Assembly (NCBI GenBank): GCA_030522415.1
Contig: CM060113.1
Location: forward strand, 13,274,065-13,338,064
Direction: 5' to 3'
Length of the DNA: 64,000 nt
Source: Channallabes apus
Taxonomy: Eukaryota > Chordata > Actinopteri > Siluriformes > Clariidae
Notes under the pieces: model-generated
Told to the model about the DNA's origin: nothing
The model's input: the letters and a program-made list of their open reading frames with translations, nothing else
The model's database searches: none
Shown here: positions 22,850 to 34,696 of the stretch, piece after piece
Layout of the letters: every line of letters begins with the position of its first letter
How positions within the stretch are numbered: position 1 is the first letter of the stretch
Position numbers and translations under genes: made by a program

Positions 22850-23385
22850 GTATACTCCATACAGTTTTGTAGGGCCTTAAAAGTCTTACTACCCATAAGG
22901 CTCAGAACAAAGTTGCAGGAAAAGGAGCAGGAAAGTAGAGAAAATCAGTTTAAAAATGGAAAGATCTTATTGTTATTAATGATTGTATAAAAGACCTACC
23001 GTATGTTGTCTGAAAGCGCATGATTTATTATAAAGTTATTGCTCTACTACACTAACAAATAAATCACTTTTGTTTTTATTGTACAATGTAAAACGTATAG
23101 ACCTAATAAATAATAAATCGATCATAAATAAGGAATAATAAAGTTGTATTTGGTTGTACATGATTCAAAACTGAATAATGTCTACTGGAATACTTTATTC
23201 ACAGAAAAGATCATTTTGGTAATACCAGCAAGTATTCATCCTAAAATCTATCATTTTCATTTTCTGTTCATTCAGTCTACAAATATAATACAAAATCAAT
23301 CACCAAAAAATTAATTGTGTGGATATTAGTCGATCTTAATGAGAATTCAGTGAGCACTTGTGGAGAGCTGTTCATTTGCTTTTTC
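22850..23385. other. Unassigned intergenic
   Basis: AT-rich, nothing recognised. Confidence 0.4.
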
Positions 23386-23397
23386 TGAGCTCAGCAT

Positions 23398-23505
23398 TAC
23401 CCCGCCTTGTGCCCTAAGTTTCCTGGGATAGGCTCCAGGCCCCCGCGACCCTGTATAGAGTATAAGGATAAAGCGGTACAGAAAATGAATGAATGAATGA
23501 ATGAA
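23398..23505 (+). repeat. Strongly 5'-truncated SINE with target duplication
   Basis: Only the last ~100 bp of the SINE is present, ending in TGAA repeats. The exact 12-bp duplication tgagctcagcat lies at 23386-23397 and 23506-23517, so the short length is the original insertion length. Confidence 0.9.
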
Positions 23506-24160
23506 TGAGCTCAGCATGAGATGCACGAATGAGGGTGGGATGAGAATAGATTGACTCCATATGGAGTGTCATGATTTTCTCTCTGCAAGAGGTGAGAATT
23601 ATTTTAGAGCTTGAGGAGAGCTTTTTTTTTTTATTTTAAACGGAAAAGGGAGGGTAGGAGGCTAATTTGAGATTTTGTGCATCATTTCTTTTAGAGAAGA
23701 AAAATGAGCGACAGGAGAAAAACACCAAATGCATCTCTAGGAGCTATGAATGTGAACATTTTTGAGAGCTCTTTTCCAGTGTCCTTTTCATGTGGGAAAA
23801 ACTAAAATGCGATTGTGATTCTTTTACCTAGAGGATTTTTCCAACTTAATAATCATGCTTATAATATCTGAATTGACCCTTTTGAAAACAGGCCAGGCTT
23901 GTAAAATCAAAGTTCATTTACATCTTTGATTCCGTTTTTTAGATGGGAATGCTCGTTCAGCAGTTCCATAGAACCTAGTGTTATTCCATAAACTGTAACT
24001 GGATCATATGATATCCATGCAGTGCAGCTAATGAAAACCCCTGCACACACCATGGATACTGTAGTTTACTGGAAAACGAAACCATTTGGACCAGAAGGTT
24101 GTTCTACTGTAGTTGTGGCCAGAGCTTTAATAGGAGTTCTTAATTTGAACAGTCCTAAAG

Positions 24161-24283
24161 AAAAACAGTGAAGAAAATCTCAATATTATTGTAGGCTCTG
24201 CCTGGTTCTTTACACCATGCAGGTAGGTGCTGAGAAACAGCCAGAGCCTACAATAATATTGAGACTTTCGTCACTGTTGTTTT
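24161..24283. repeat. Foldback (hairpin) element
   Basis: Perfect 22-nt arms at 24179-24200 and 24242-24263 surround a 41-nt loop. Pairing continues outwards imperfectly (aaaaacagtga on the left against its inverse on the right), giving arms of about 40 bp. It could be a MITE remnant or a transcribed hairpin; no target duplication was found. Confidence 0.7.
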
Positions 24284-24289
24284 TCTCAT

Positions 24290-26260
24290 GATCTTTTCGA
24301 ATATTCATTTTGTCCAGTATTTGTTTTTATGGAAATGATGAGAGTCAAACCTCCAGGCAGATCATATACGCAAGTCGGATCATAACAATAATATACAGTA
24401 GATCTAGTAATACTGCAAATAATCAATAAATAATAGATAACTTAATTGTTCAGGGAATTAAAGTTCCTGTACTGAAAAAGCCTTAAATATTACTGCAAAG
24501 GGACAAGCATAGGGGATTATACCTGAGAAATTAAGATGATATTAATGGGTATATTTTTCATGCATACACATACTGTAGGCTTTTTGTGTAAATGAATTAT
24601 TGGATCTGACACAGATTACGGGGCCTCTGTGACTATACCTAGAGCATTTTGGCTAGCTAAGTGTGTTTCTGTTTTATGTGGGGTTTTGCCTTTCAAAATA
24701 TTCTGTTATCTCTGAAAACAGAGACGATTAATAAAGTGAATCCGTTCAGGTCGCATACTTGTTTTCGAAAGCGTTTCGAATTTGCTGGAGCGTGAAGGAG
24801 TTTGATGGATGAGGTATGCATGTTGCTAATTAAAATTAACGTAATTACATTTTTATCCCTAAATGATACATACATATGTGCATATTTCAAATACTTTATG
24901 TAGGTCATTAATCAATGTATAATACAGTGATTATATTTATGAATTTAAGCATGTTAATATTAATTATGAGCTAACACTGCCCAAGATAGTGCACTGTTCT
25001 TTAATGTGTGAGGTATACATGCCAAATGAATCAACACAGATTAGACTACATACTTGGCATGGCTTTACGATACAGCATGGGAGTTTCTGCATATTTGAGT
25101 TGCCATATTTATATAAATATATAAAAAAGAGCTTAACTTTGAGAGACATAAAATTTCTACAATATTTGATGAAACTGTAAGACCACTGAAATTAAGTGTT
25201 TTAGGTTAAAAAAAAACAGCAGATTTAACTGTAAGAAAACTCGTACACATGACAAATATGTGTAGATTGAACATGTGTTAAAGCTAAATTATTTAACCGT
25301 ATAAGAGTATGCTACAAAAGACCAAGCTAGCACTTTTACAAGACTTTGACCTACATTACCTGAACTTAACATTAATATGGCGCAACCATTTCTATCTTTT
25401 CTACAACAAGCATGGTTATTTTAATTGCGTATTGACGATTCTGTGAGCTCTGTGGAGATTCTTTTGATTGCCAACTCTAGCACATACACTGGGTGTGTTC
25501 ATCTGTACATTTCTTACTCCAACTGTGAAGCAGCAGTGCCAAAATAACTATAGAGCAGAAAGCATGTGAGAAACAGTCAAAGCTGCTATGGTCATTATGG
25601 TCACATTAAAGTGCTTTTTGCCAGTTTATCATCTTATGTGACATTTCTATGATAATCACACCACATTTCACTCTACAATATATACTGTCACTCAGTAAAG
25701 TGGCCATCACTTTTGTATTGTGTCCATATGAACAGGGAAAAATGTATATATTATATAATGTCATAATGAGACTATACATTTTATTTTAACTTGTTCAAGT
25801 AAAAAATATAGCTAAAAAAATCTTATAGTGTTCTACATGTTCTCTTATAGTACACTGAATGAACCCTGCATACAGTATATCAATGATTAATTATGTAAAT
25901 TGGTAATGTCTTAATTATTTAATGCCTGAGATTATTCATTTATGTATCAAGAGATTCAAAACATACTTTATGATAATAAATTCTTCAGGAAATCTTGTTT
26001 TTGTCACGTGTCTTCAGGAAATCTTTTATCCTCCTCTCAATCACAATGGATCCATTGATTATCCTGGGAACTCTGGTCATAGCCCATCACAGTGCACAAT
26101 GCACACACTGCATATAATTATATAATGGTATATTAATATTGTCATAAATATGTGACAATATGCTTTTATATATCTGATATATATATCAGAGGTTTTGAAG
26201 CACCTGATGTCCATTATTGATAGTTTCAATAATGAACAGGTTTATTATTTTAAAAGAAAA
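24290..26260. other. Unassigned AT-rich intergenic
   Basis: No gene or recognised repeat. Small TA palindromes occur (for example ctgatatatatatcag near 26174). Confidence 0.45.
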
Positions 26261-26267
26261 TTGTAGT

Positions 26268-26640
26268 ACAGTACTGTGAAAAAGTCTTTAGCCACCATAG
26301 TTAGTCACATTTTGCTTATAAAGAGCCAGACTGTCTTGTTATTTTTTAAAACAGTTTTTGGGAACAGCTTTCCAGGCTTCCTGAAATTTCGTTTTGATTG
26401 AAGAAATTCTAGAACTGGAATTTGTAGATGGACAAACATGTGCTGTTCTTCCAACAGTTCTAGAATCACAGAAGTGCTTCAACTGAATACATCCCGATTC
26501 TGACATAGAACTGTTCTCAAAACTGTTTCCATTTGCTCATGTAGAAATTTCAGTTCTACAATGTGTCCAGTCAAATGCCCTCTTAGTCACACCTAAGGGC
26601 ATCAGCTAGTTACAGCACTAACAAGCTTCTGGCAGGTGGG
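26268..26640. mobile_element. Relic of a Tc1-like element
   Basis: Starts cagtactgtgaaaaagtctt, resembling the terminal repeat of another common fish Tc1-like family; the element end at 61316 (cagtgctgtgtaaaagtctt) is similar. The interior is too degraded to read. Right boundary uncertain. Confidence 0.5.
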
Positions 26641-27079
26641 ACTTCCATGCTGACACAACTGACACAGTTAGACGGTGCATAGAAATGAACCCATTAACCC
26701 AAACACAGGATCAAACCAGGGACATTGGAGCTGTGACAAGGCTCACTACCACCTGCACCGCCATGCCACCGACTGTATTATCTGCTTTTGGTTCTGTTTG
26801 AATGACACTTGTAGTGTTTGTTTGGAGGCTTGTATGAATACACTGGTATTGATTTAACAGTGGATATTACACTGCCAGCTATGAAAACTGACAACAACAA
26901 CAAAAAAGCTAAGTTTTGAACAGAGGGTGGTAAAACAGTATGTTAACTGAACTACTATTGAACCTACAATTGTTTTTGATTCCCTTTAACCTCAATAGGC
27001 TACATAAGTTATATAACTCTGACACCGCTTACACACTCTCACTGGGATTTGGTTCCCCTTTTGCAGATATAACAACTTA

Positions 27080-27310
27080 AACTCTTTTTATCCACAAGAC
27101 AGGGCACAGTCATGTTGGAAAAGAAAAGGGCCTTCCCCAAACTGTTGCCACAAAGTTAGGGAAGCATTGCATAAGAATAGTCCAAGATGTCTTAATATGC
27201 TGAAGTATTAAGGTTGCCCTTCACTATGGATCTGATTGAAACACCTGAGCACACCACCAATGGATTCTAGAGCAGTGAAGAGATGTGTTCGGCCAAATGC
27301 TTTTGTCTAT
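27080..27310 (-). mobile_element. Relic of a Tc1-like element of another family
   Basis: The block 'ttggaaaagaaaagggcc ttccccaaactgttgccacaaag' and the following 'tgtcttaatatgctgaagtattaag' match, from memory, a common fish Tc1 family whose transposase would read on the minus strand. Only a short 3' part survives. Confidence 0.5.
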
Positions 27311-27313
27311 GTT

Positions 27314-27320
<7 letters not shown>

Positions 27321-27362
<42 letters not shown>
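27321..27362. repeat. (CT)n microsatellite
   Basis: About 20 CT units with one interruption. Confidence 0.9.
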
Positions 27363-27429
27363 AAAACCTGTTAATTGCGTTTCAATTAGATCCCTAGTGA
27401 AGGACAATCTTAATGCTTTATCATACCAA

Positions 27430-27432
<3 letters not shown>

Positions 27433-27489
<57 letters not shown>
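27433..27489. repeat. (TA)n microsatellite
   Basis: About 28 TA units, immediately before a Tc1-type terminal repeat. Confidence 0.95.
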
Positions 27490-27490
<1 letters not shown>

Positions 27491-27515
27491 TGTATATACA
27501 GTAGTATATATACAC

Positions 27516-28054
27516 TATCGTTCAAAAGTTTGGGGTCTCTTGCAAATTTCTTTGTTTTTGTTTAGTGATTTATTTTCTACATTCTACAACAATACTGGGG
27601 ATTTCAAAACTATAAAATAACACATATGGAATTTAGTAATTACATAACAGCAACAAAAACAACAGGTAGTTGTTATTTTAAGACACAGAGGTCGGCCTTT
27701 CTGTAATAGTTCTTGCAAGAACAGTATTGTCAAGTGCATTTTCAAAATCCGTCAAGCACCATAATGAAACTGGCTCTCATGAAGGCCGTCCCAGGAGGAC
27801 GAGACCAAAACCTACCTCTGCTGCAGACGAGAAGTTCATTTAGAGATATCAGCCTGAAAAATGACCAATTAACAGCACCTCAGATTAGAGGCGTTATGAA
27901 GTCTTTACAGAGCAGAAGTAGCAGAAACATCTCAATATCAACTGTTCAAAGGAGATTAATGCATTATTTGAATGCCTTCAGCAAAACTTTACTATGTAGA
28001 AAGAAATACAAATCAGGAACAATCATGGAGTTAGAAAGTGATCTAAAACTTTTA

Positions 28055-28060
<6 letters not shown>
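27516..28060 (+). pseudogene. Internally deleted Tc1-like element with an N-terminal transposase remnant
   Basis: The left end contains cgttcaaaagtttgggg, a familiar fish Tc1 terminal motif. The right end at about 28036-28060 carries the inverse words (gatctaaaacttttaaac). The interior, from about 27720, encodes with a frameshift the N-terminal half of a Tc1-like transposase: the stretch LTAPQIRG followed by a [14 protein letters not shown] helix at roughly 27868-27960. The catalytic half is absent. TA arrays lie on both sides. Confidence 0.7.

Positions 28061-28124
<64 letters not shown>
28061..28124. repeat. (TA)n microsatellite
   Basis: About 32 TA units. Followed at 28135-28160 by a lone Tc1 end (cgttcaaaagttttagatca). 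Confidence 0.95.
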
Positions 28125-28162
28125 TGTATACACACTACCGTTCAAAAGTTTTAGATCACACT

Positions 28163-28167
<5 letters not shown>

Positions 28168-28255
<88 letters not shown>
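28168..28255. repeat. (TA)n microsatellite, longest in the window
   Basis: About 44 uninterrupted TA units, preceded by a short CA run. Lies about 500 bp before the flt4 start codon. Confidence 0.95.
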
Positions 28256-28258
<3 letters not shown>

Positions 28259-28379
28259 TTCAGTTCAGTTCAGTTAACTTATATATACTGTATATAAGTA
28301 TCTGGCCAAACCTGTTAATTTTTAATATATGTACACATTTTCAGTTATGTCTGTCTGTATATGCTTGAGTGTGTGTGTA

Positions 28380-28746
28380 TGTGTGTGTGTGTGAGCACGT
28401 GTGCGCCCACGCGTCCTGATGGTCCGACCCTCAGCTCGCGGCCCCCAGAACACTTCATCAAGCAACAGGCTGCTGGACGAGCAGAGGAAAAGGAAACGAG
28501 TGTAAATTCAGGTCCACACGAATCTCTTCTGTTCACACTGGGAGATAAGGCTGCAAGTTGTCTCGCTATCGTATACACACATCCTTTCTCCTAACCTAAG
28601 GGGAGAGAGAGAGAGAGAGAGAGAGACGCGCTCTTCACCTGAACGCTCTTTTCTGCGGATTTACCGGTGAATATCACATGAGGTCCGAATCCCGCCTGAT
28701 TTGTTGCAACTTTTAAAAAAGACTCCTACTTTGTGGAAACTTGGAA
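28380..28746 (+). promoter_or_regulatory. flt4: flt4 proximal promoter and 5' leader (inferred)
   Basis: The G+C content rises from 28390 onwards and a GA run lies at 28600-28626. The start codon follows at 28747. A short upstream open frame begins at the ATG at 28678 and ends at the TAA at 28714-28716, thirty bases before the main start. The transcription start is not visible, so whether that frame is in the messenger RNA is inferred. Confidence 0.45.
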
Positions 28747-28804
28747 ATGAAGAGAGACTGGACGCTTTTCGGCAGAATTTGGATCGGGATCGTGTCCATC
28801 TCAG
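28747..28804 (+). CDS. flt4: flt4 coding exon 1 (signal peptide)
   Basis: 58 nt, start codon plus a hydrophobic stretch ([12 protein letters not shown]). Donor gtgaga, phase 1. The length and phase agree with the first coding exon of vertebrate FLT4. Confidence 0.92.
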
Positions 28805-31800
28805 GTGAGATTGCGACTTTAGAAAATGAAGTTAAACTCAATTTCGACTTGAAGTTGCACCAGGTTTTGGGACTCAGTTAATCCGGTTAAATTTTCCATC
28901 TTGATCAGATTAGATCCTAATTGTAAGCACTGACTTTTAAAGCACTGACTGTACCAGTGACACTTTGGACACACTTATTTATTATTTGGACACACTTACT
29001 ATTATTTTATAAGAGTTTTTCTTTATTGTTAACTATTTTCTAAACTATACTGAACACATCAGAACTGCACAATAACACATCTGGAATTATGTAGCAAGCG
29101 CATACAGTATAGACTAAGCAAAATGTTGATATTTTACATTCTTCCAAGTAGCCACCTTCTGCTTTGATGGCAGCTTTGGACACTCTTGTCATTCTCTTAA
29201 ACAGTTTTATGAGATCATCAATGCTTTTCCAACAGTCCTGAGAAGTCTCACACAGCCATGTATTTTAGCACTTGCATGCTTCCAATAGTGTGCAAAGCTG
29301 TCAAGGGAAACACTGCCTACTTTGAAGAATCTAAATAATTAAATATATTTTCTTTTGTTTTTCTTTTCTTTCTTTTTTGTTTTCCACATGTTTCCATATT
29401 CATTATTTCATAATTTTGATGCCTTCGGTATGTCAAAACTGGTGAAAAGTAAGAAAACTTTTGACTTCTACTGTATTTTGGATCACATCCTTTAAATATA
29501 GATTTAAATATGGCTTCAGAAATACAGTAAGTGTTCAAAATGCCAAATAAATTAATAACTGTAAATGGATATGTTGCTGCTTTATAACATAAATAACAAA
29601 AAGAAAATCTGTTAGGATTTTGTATTGCTCATAGTTTCTGACATTTCACTGGGAGTATTTTCCCAATCTGATGCTTAAGCATTTCAACATAAATTGTGCA
29701 TGCTTCATCAGCATTGAGGGAAATTGTGTAAATAGCATGTTAACCACTGGAACCGATGTAAATTGAGTATGCTCCATGTGCAGTTGTCACGCATTATGTA
29801 AACCAAAGTCATTATGTACACATATATCACAGGAGTACACTTTGACAATGATGAGGCATCTGATTGAGTTGTTCATTGATCATTCACAAGCTTCTGAGCA
29901 TCTCCTAACTATTCCTGTGTCACTAGAGGGAGCCTTGACGTTAATTTATCTGGCAATTATAATCTTAACATAGGCAATTACCTAGGATCAGTGGTCACAA
30001 GTACTGTATATTAAAATGATTAATGACACCAAAACAAAGTTTTGATAAGTGGAAGATCAATCACAGCAAAATTTGTACTCTGGGATGCTTACCCATGAAT
30101 GCACAATCAAATATCAAGGTTTTGCATCACTGATTGAATTTTAAATATAGAAACCTACTAGACTGAGCAAATCTCATGGTCTTTTAAATGTATTAAATAG
30201 AAATAATAAGAAAATATTTGGTAGCTGTTTCACATAGTGAAAGTGTTTGTTAACTATTTTTCTTATTTTTTATTTTATTTCCTGGTTACTATTATTAATG
30301 TCCTTTTACATTCAACTCGTAGCATACAAATTGTGCTACACCAAGCTGCACTCCATGTTTACACAGAAAAGTGTCTCTTTTCTGGAGTTGAACAAAACAG
30401 TTAAGCAGGAGCCTCTGTCATCGCAGATATCAGGTAGTGAGACGCAGGGAGGGTTCACGTGTTTTTCATGTTATATACGGTAATTCCCGGGACTTCTCGC
30501 CTTCTGCAGAAAGATGGGCTCTTTCTGCATCAAGAAACCACAAACGCCAGAAACTCAGTTACGTGTGTCTCCCTTAAATATCTTCCCAAATAAAAACCAC
30601 ATGGAGACCTGTTGAGCCGTGGAATTAGGCTATTTTTTGTAGCAAAGGCCGGGCTATTAGACATGCCTCACAAGTATTTAAAGAATAATCCGGCATTTCC
30701 TATTCTGCCACATTTTTCATTCGAGATATTTTCAGCGTGAAATATAAATCTCTAGTGTCATTTTTTTTTTCTTTTCTTTTTTTGTTGGTGAACAGAAGTA
30801 ATCAGCATTTCACTGCACTTTGTATGGTTACGTTTGTGACAAAAACTATTTGAAATGTACTACGCGATAACCATGGACAAGAATTTTGACAGAGAAAAGA
30901 AGGAATTCAAAACTACAACCAGTGACGATAAAGATTTTAGGCTGAAACGGACAAAAGAGAGAGTCACACCATGGATGTAACTTTATCCAACTTTCCAAGA
31001 ATGGAGAAACCAGGTGGAGTCTGAGCGAATGAGGTCTATGTTCGTGAATCATAACCAGAAATTCTTTCCTCTGAAGAAATACCCTAATCTCTAATCAGAA
31101 CGGATTGCACTCCTTCAGAGATTATTTTACTATTATATTTTAGAATTAAGTTAATACAAAATATAGCCGGTTTCCTGTCCATTGAGTTCAAATAAATGGA
31201 ATTTAGTTTTGTTCCTCCAGACAGGAAATTACAACCCAAATGCTGTACGAGGAACAACAACAACAACAAAAAAATTCAAAGCTTATTTAACGGATAAAAG
31301 CCTGAAGCAGCAACAAAAGTAGATTTCAAATAATGTCATTCTACTGAATAGAAAGAATTAAGCCCTGTGGTTAGATAATTTCACACCACTATCCCAGCTG
31401 CAAGAATATGCATATTTACACAAGTCAGAATGATAAGACAGCAATGCCATGAGCATGTTTTCCTTCGTACCATGCAAACCACTGGAACAGAAATTTATCT
31501 CATGATCCAAAAGTCTCGTCTGTCTCTTTTGCCAAGCAGCACATTTTCTGCAATCTGTTTCATGTTATCATATGGGTGATTAAGAACAACTTGAGACATG
31601 CTTATTGATGTTTTGCTCTACTTAGTGAGGGGTGTTTTGTTAGAAGTTAGAATCGTTATCAGGCTGGAATGTTTCAGTCTTAAGTGTAATCTATTGTCTT
31701 GTGGTCCGGGGAGGTGTGTGTGAGCTAATATCAATGTCTTGTCTAATGAGCTTCAGCAAGGAGGAGATTTGTGTGCTATACAAGCACACAGCCTCAAGTA

Positions 31801-33098
31801 GGTAAAAATCCCCATAGAGCCTTTGACACTTTTCCAGACTTTATTTGAATTTGGAATGATTTATGTTAAGGTTGTTCCGCTGTAATATTGTAGCTGTAGG
31901 TATGGTGAGAAAACCAATGCTTGATGGCGTGGAAGGCTCCAGTGTAGATATTCACTGTTGTCCCAGATGTTTAAATCTGTGCATACCTGTATAATTGGTG
32001 CTCTATAATGGCCTAGTGTCCCATTCAGGGTGAATAGGGTGAATTAGTTACTGAAGATGCATATGTATGAATAATAAATATTAGTTTGTTTTTGAGGGCA
32101 GTTTTTGTTCTTGATCCAAAAATAAACACACTCACATTTGCATACACCAGGCAAGAATAAATGGTGACCTAGATGGTGGTTTTGTCTTTCATTTTTGTAT
32201 GAATACAGCTACTATGACTATCGTGTGTGTATTCACATCTCCAAGAGAACCCTTTTTTTTGGGTCAGTTACTGTGTCTTGACCAATGTTAAAAATACAAT
32301 AATTCCTTTGGGTCTGATCTGTCCATATACTGTTATTTAACCAGATGATATCTGCACGATCACGGTTTTATTACTGTCTGTTTTATAATATTCGTGTAGT
32401 AGTCACATCATCACATCTTCAATAGTATTTTTCCCAGAATTTTGAACCTTCTTAAGGGCCTTGAAAAATGACTGTAAAAGTTGAAAGATATTCATTGGGA
32501 TCTCCATGGCCCACAATGTTCTAGAAAATCACAGTGCATTGTGAAGCATCATACAGTAAGAATTAGGATTCTATAGTCACCAGTCCAACATTGCAAATCA
32601 TGGAGGTCACTGAGCGTTCATTGTATGGAGAATATTTGGCGCTGTTGGAGAAAATTGACAGCTTCCTTTTGACCCCCCCACACCCATACTATTATCTATT
32701 CTACTTACCTTTTGACCCATCTGTCTGTTTTTTATAGCTGCATCATGACCACTGCTTTGAGAAACTTTTAGGTTTCTGTTTGATATCTCAGAAGATTTAA
32801 TACAGATTCTTACTTCTGGTTTATTAGTGCATTAACTGTGTCACGAATAGAAATAGAAAGGAAGTATAAAAAAAAAGTTGCATGAGATATATACTGTATA
32901 TTATGTGATTAAAAGAACTAAAACAGAGAAAAAGGTCACATGTTTGACTTCCTGGCTTTAACCCACCTAATCACAGGTCAACCATTTTACTGCTGTACCA
33001 CTAGCTTTTACTGAGCAAAAGAAAAAAGAACTGCACATTAGAAGATACAAGGATGTTTGAGAAAAATGTAATTGAAATCTCTTCTTGAAATGCTATTT

Positions 33099-33146
<48 letters not shown>

Positions 33147-34660
33147 TGGCGGCGCGGTGGTGTAGTGGTTAGCACTGTCGCCTTGCACCTCCAGGGTCTG
33201 GGTTCGATTCCCCGGCCAGGCTCGATTCCCGTCTCTGTGTGCATGGAGTTTGCATGTTCTCCCCGTGCTTGGTGGGTTTCCTCCAGGTACTCTGGTTTCC
33301 TCCCACAGTCCAAAGATATGCAGGTTAGGCTAATTGGCGTTCCTAAATTGCCCGTAGTGTGTGATTGGGTGTGTGAGTGTGTGTATGTGTGTGTGCCCTG
33401 CGATGGATTGGCACCCTGTCCTAGTGCCCGAAGTCTCCTGGGATAGGCTCCTGGCCCCCCGCGACCCTGAACACAGGATTAAGCGGTATAGAAAATGAAT
33501 GAATGAATGAATATATATATATATATATATATATGTAATAGTCCCAATCTATTAATATAACTCTACAGAGGGGCAATGGTGGCTCATCTACTATGTGAAA
33601 GGCCCAGATTCGATGGCCAAACCCCAGCCACTGGATTAAGTGTCGGTCCCAAGCCCAGATAAAATTGGAGGGTTGCATCAGGAAGGGCATCCGGTGTAAA
33701 ACCTGTGCCAAGTTGATGTGTGAATCAGTTGGTCCGCTGTGGCGACCCCTTAACGGAAGCATCCGAAAGCCCAACAAAAATTTATATAATATTACAGAGT
33801 TAAAACTTGCTCAAATAAATAGTTTAACATGCACAATAACTAGGTAGACCTGCGTAATTAGCAGAGACGGGCATCACTATGGACCAGCCGATAGAATATT
33901 ATCGCAATACTTAGGTTGCTGATTCTTTTTGTGCTTGTTCTGTTAATATTATGATTTTATAAATATAAATATCCCAATTAGAATTTTTTGGCTAGAATTC
34001 TAAACAAATAATTGAATAATATGTCAAATAGACATATAGACATATACCTCATAGGGCCCTGTGGGAATAGTTCAGACAATTCTACCTGTAGGATTGGCAA
34101 CATTTCACCACCTCATATGCAAAGATATATAATAAAAAATAAAAATGATTTTCGGTCGGTTTTGACGAAACACCGAAAAAAAGAATCACGATGTGTAACT
34201 GAATCGACGCCCCCCCCCACCCTCCCATGAATAGTATTTAGCTTTCTCAAATACTTTTTTTTAAACCATAAATGTATTATTTATATAAAAAGTATAAAAT
34301 ATTTGTACAAATGCTTGCATATAAAAGTACACTACTGTACATTTCTCCTAGTACTTAAACAAGCATATTAAAAATGTATACAGCATTGTATACTTCTTTT
34401 CTATACTTATACCAAATGTATACTTCTTTTCAGATCAACTTAGACCTGAGAGTATGTCAAAGATCAACTGTACATCTCTCCACATTAGTGCGCTTTCAGT
34501 AAACTATTTTTGATTGATTAATTTATCTCTACTGAAACTCGGTTTCAAAATGAGACGTGATGATTTCTGGGTTCTCAGGAGAAAAAAAGCTGACATACTG
34601 TACAGAGAGACTTAAACAGACATCTAATTTCTTTCCAGGCTCTTTTACTTCCGTTATACA

Positions 34661-34696
<36 letters not shown>

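Noticed and set aside
28160..28300. Long open frame continuing through alternating Ile-Tyr codons
   Set aside because: It is the translation of TA arrays.
28361..28594. 77-codon open frame just upstream of flt4
   Set aside because: Starts in a GT repeat, ends before the leader, and a frame of similar length exists on the other strand; better explained by G+C-rich promoter DNA.
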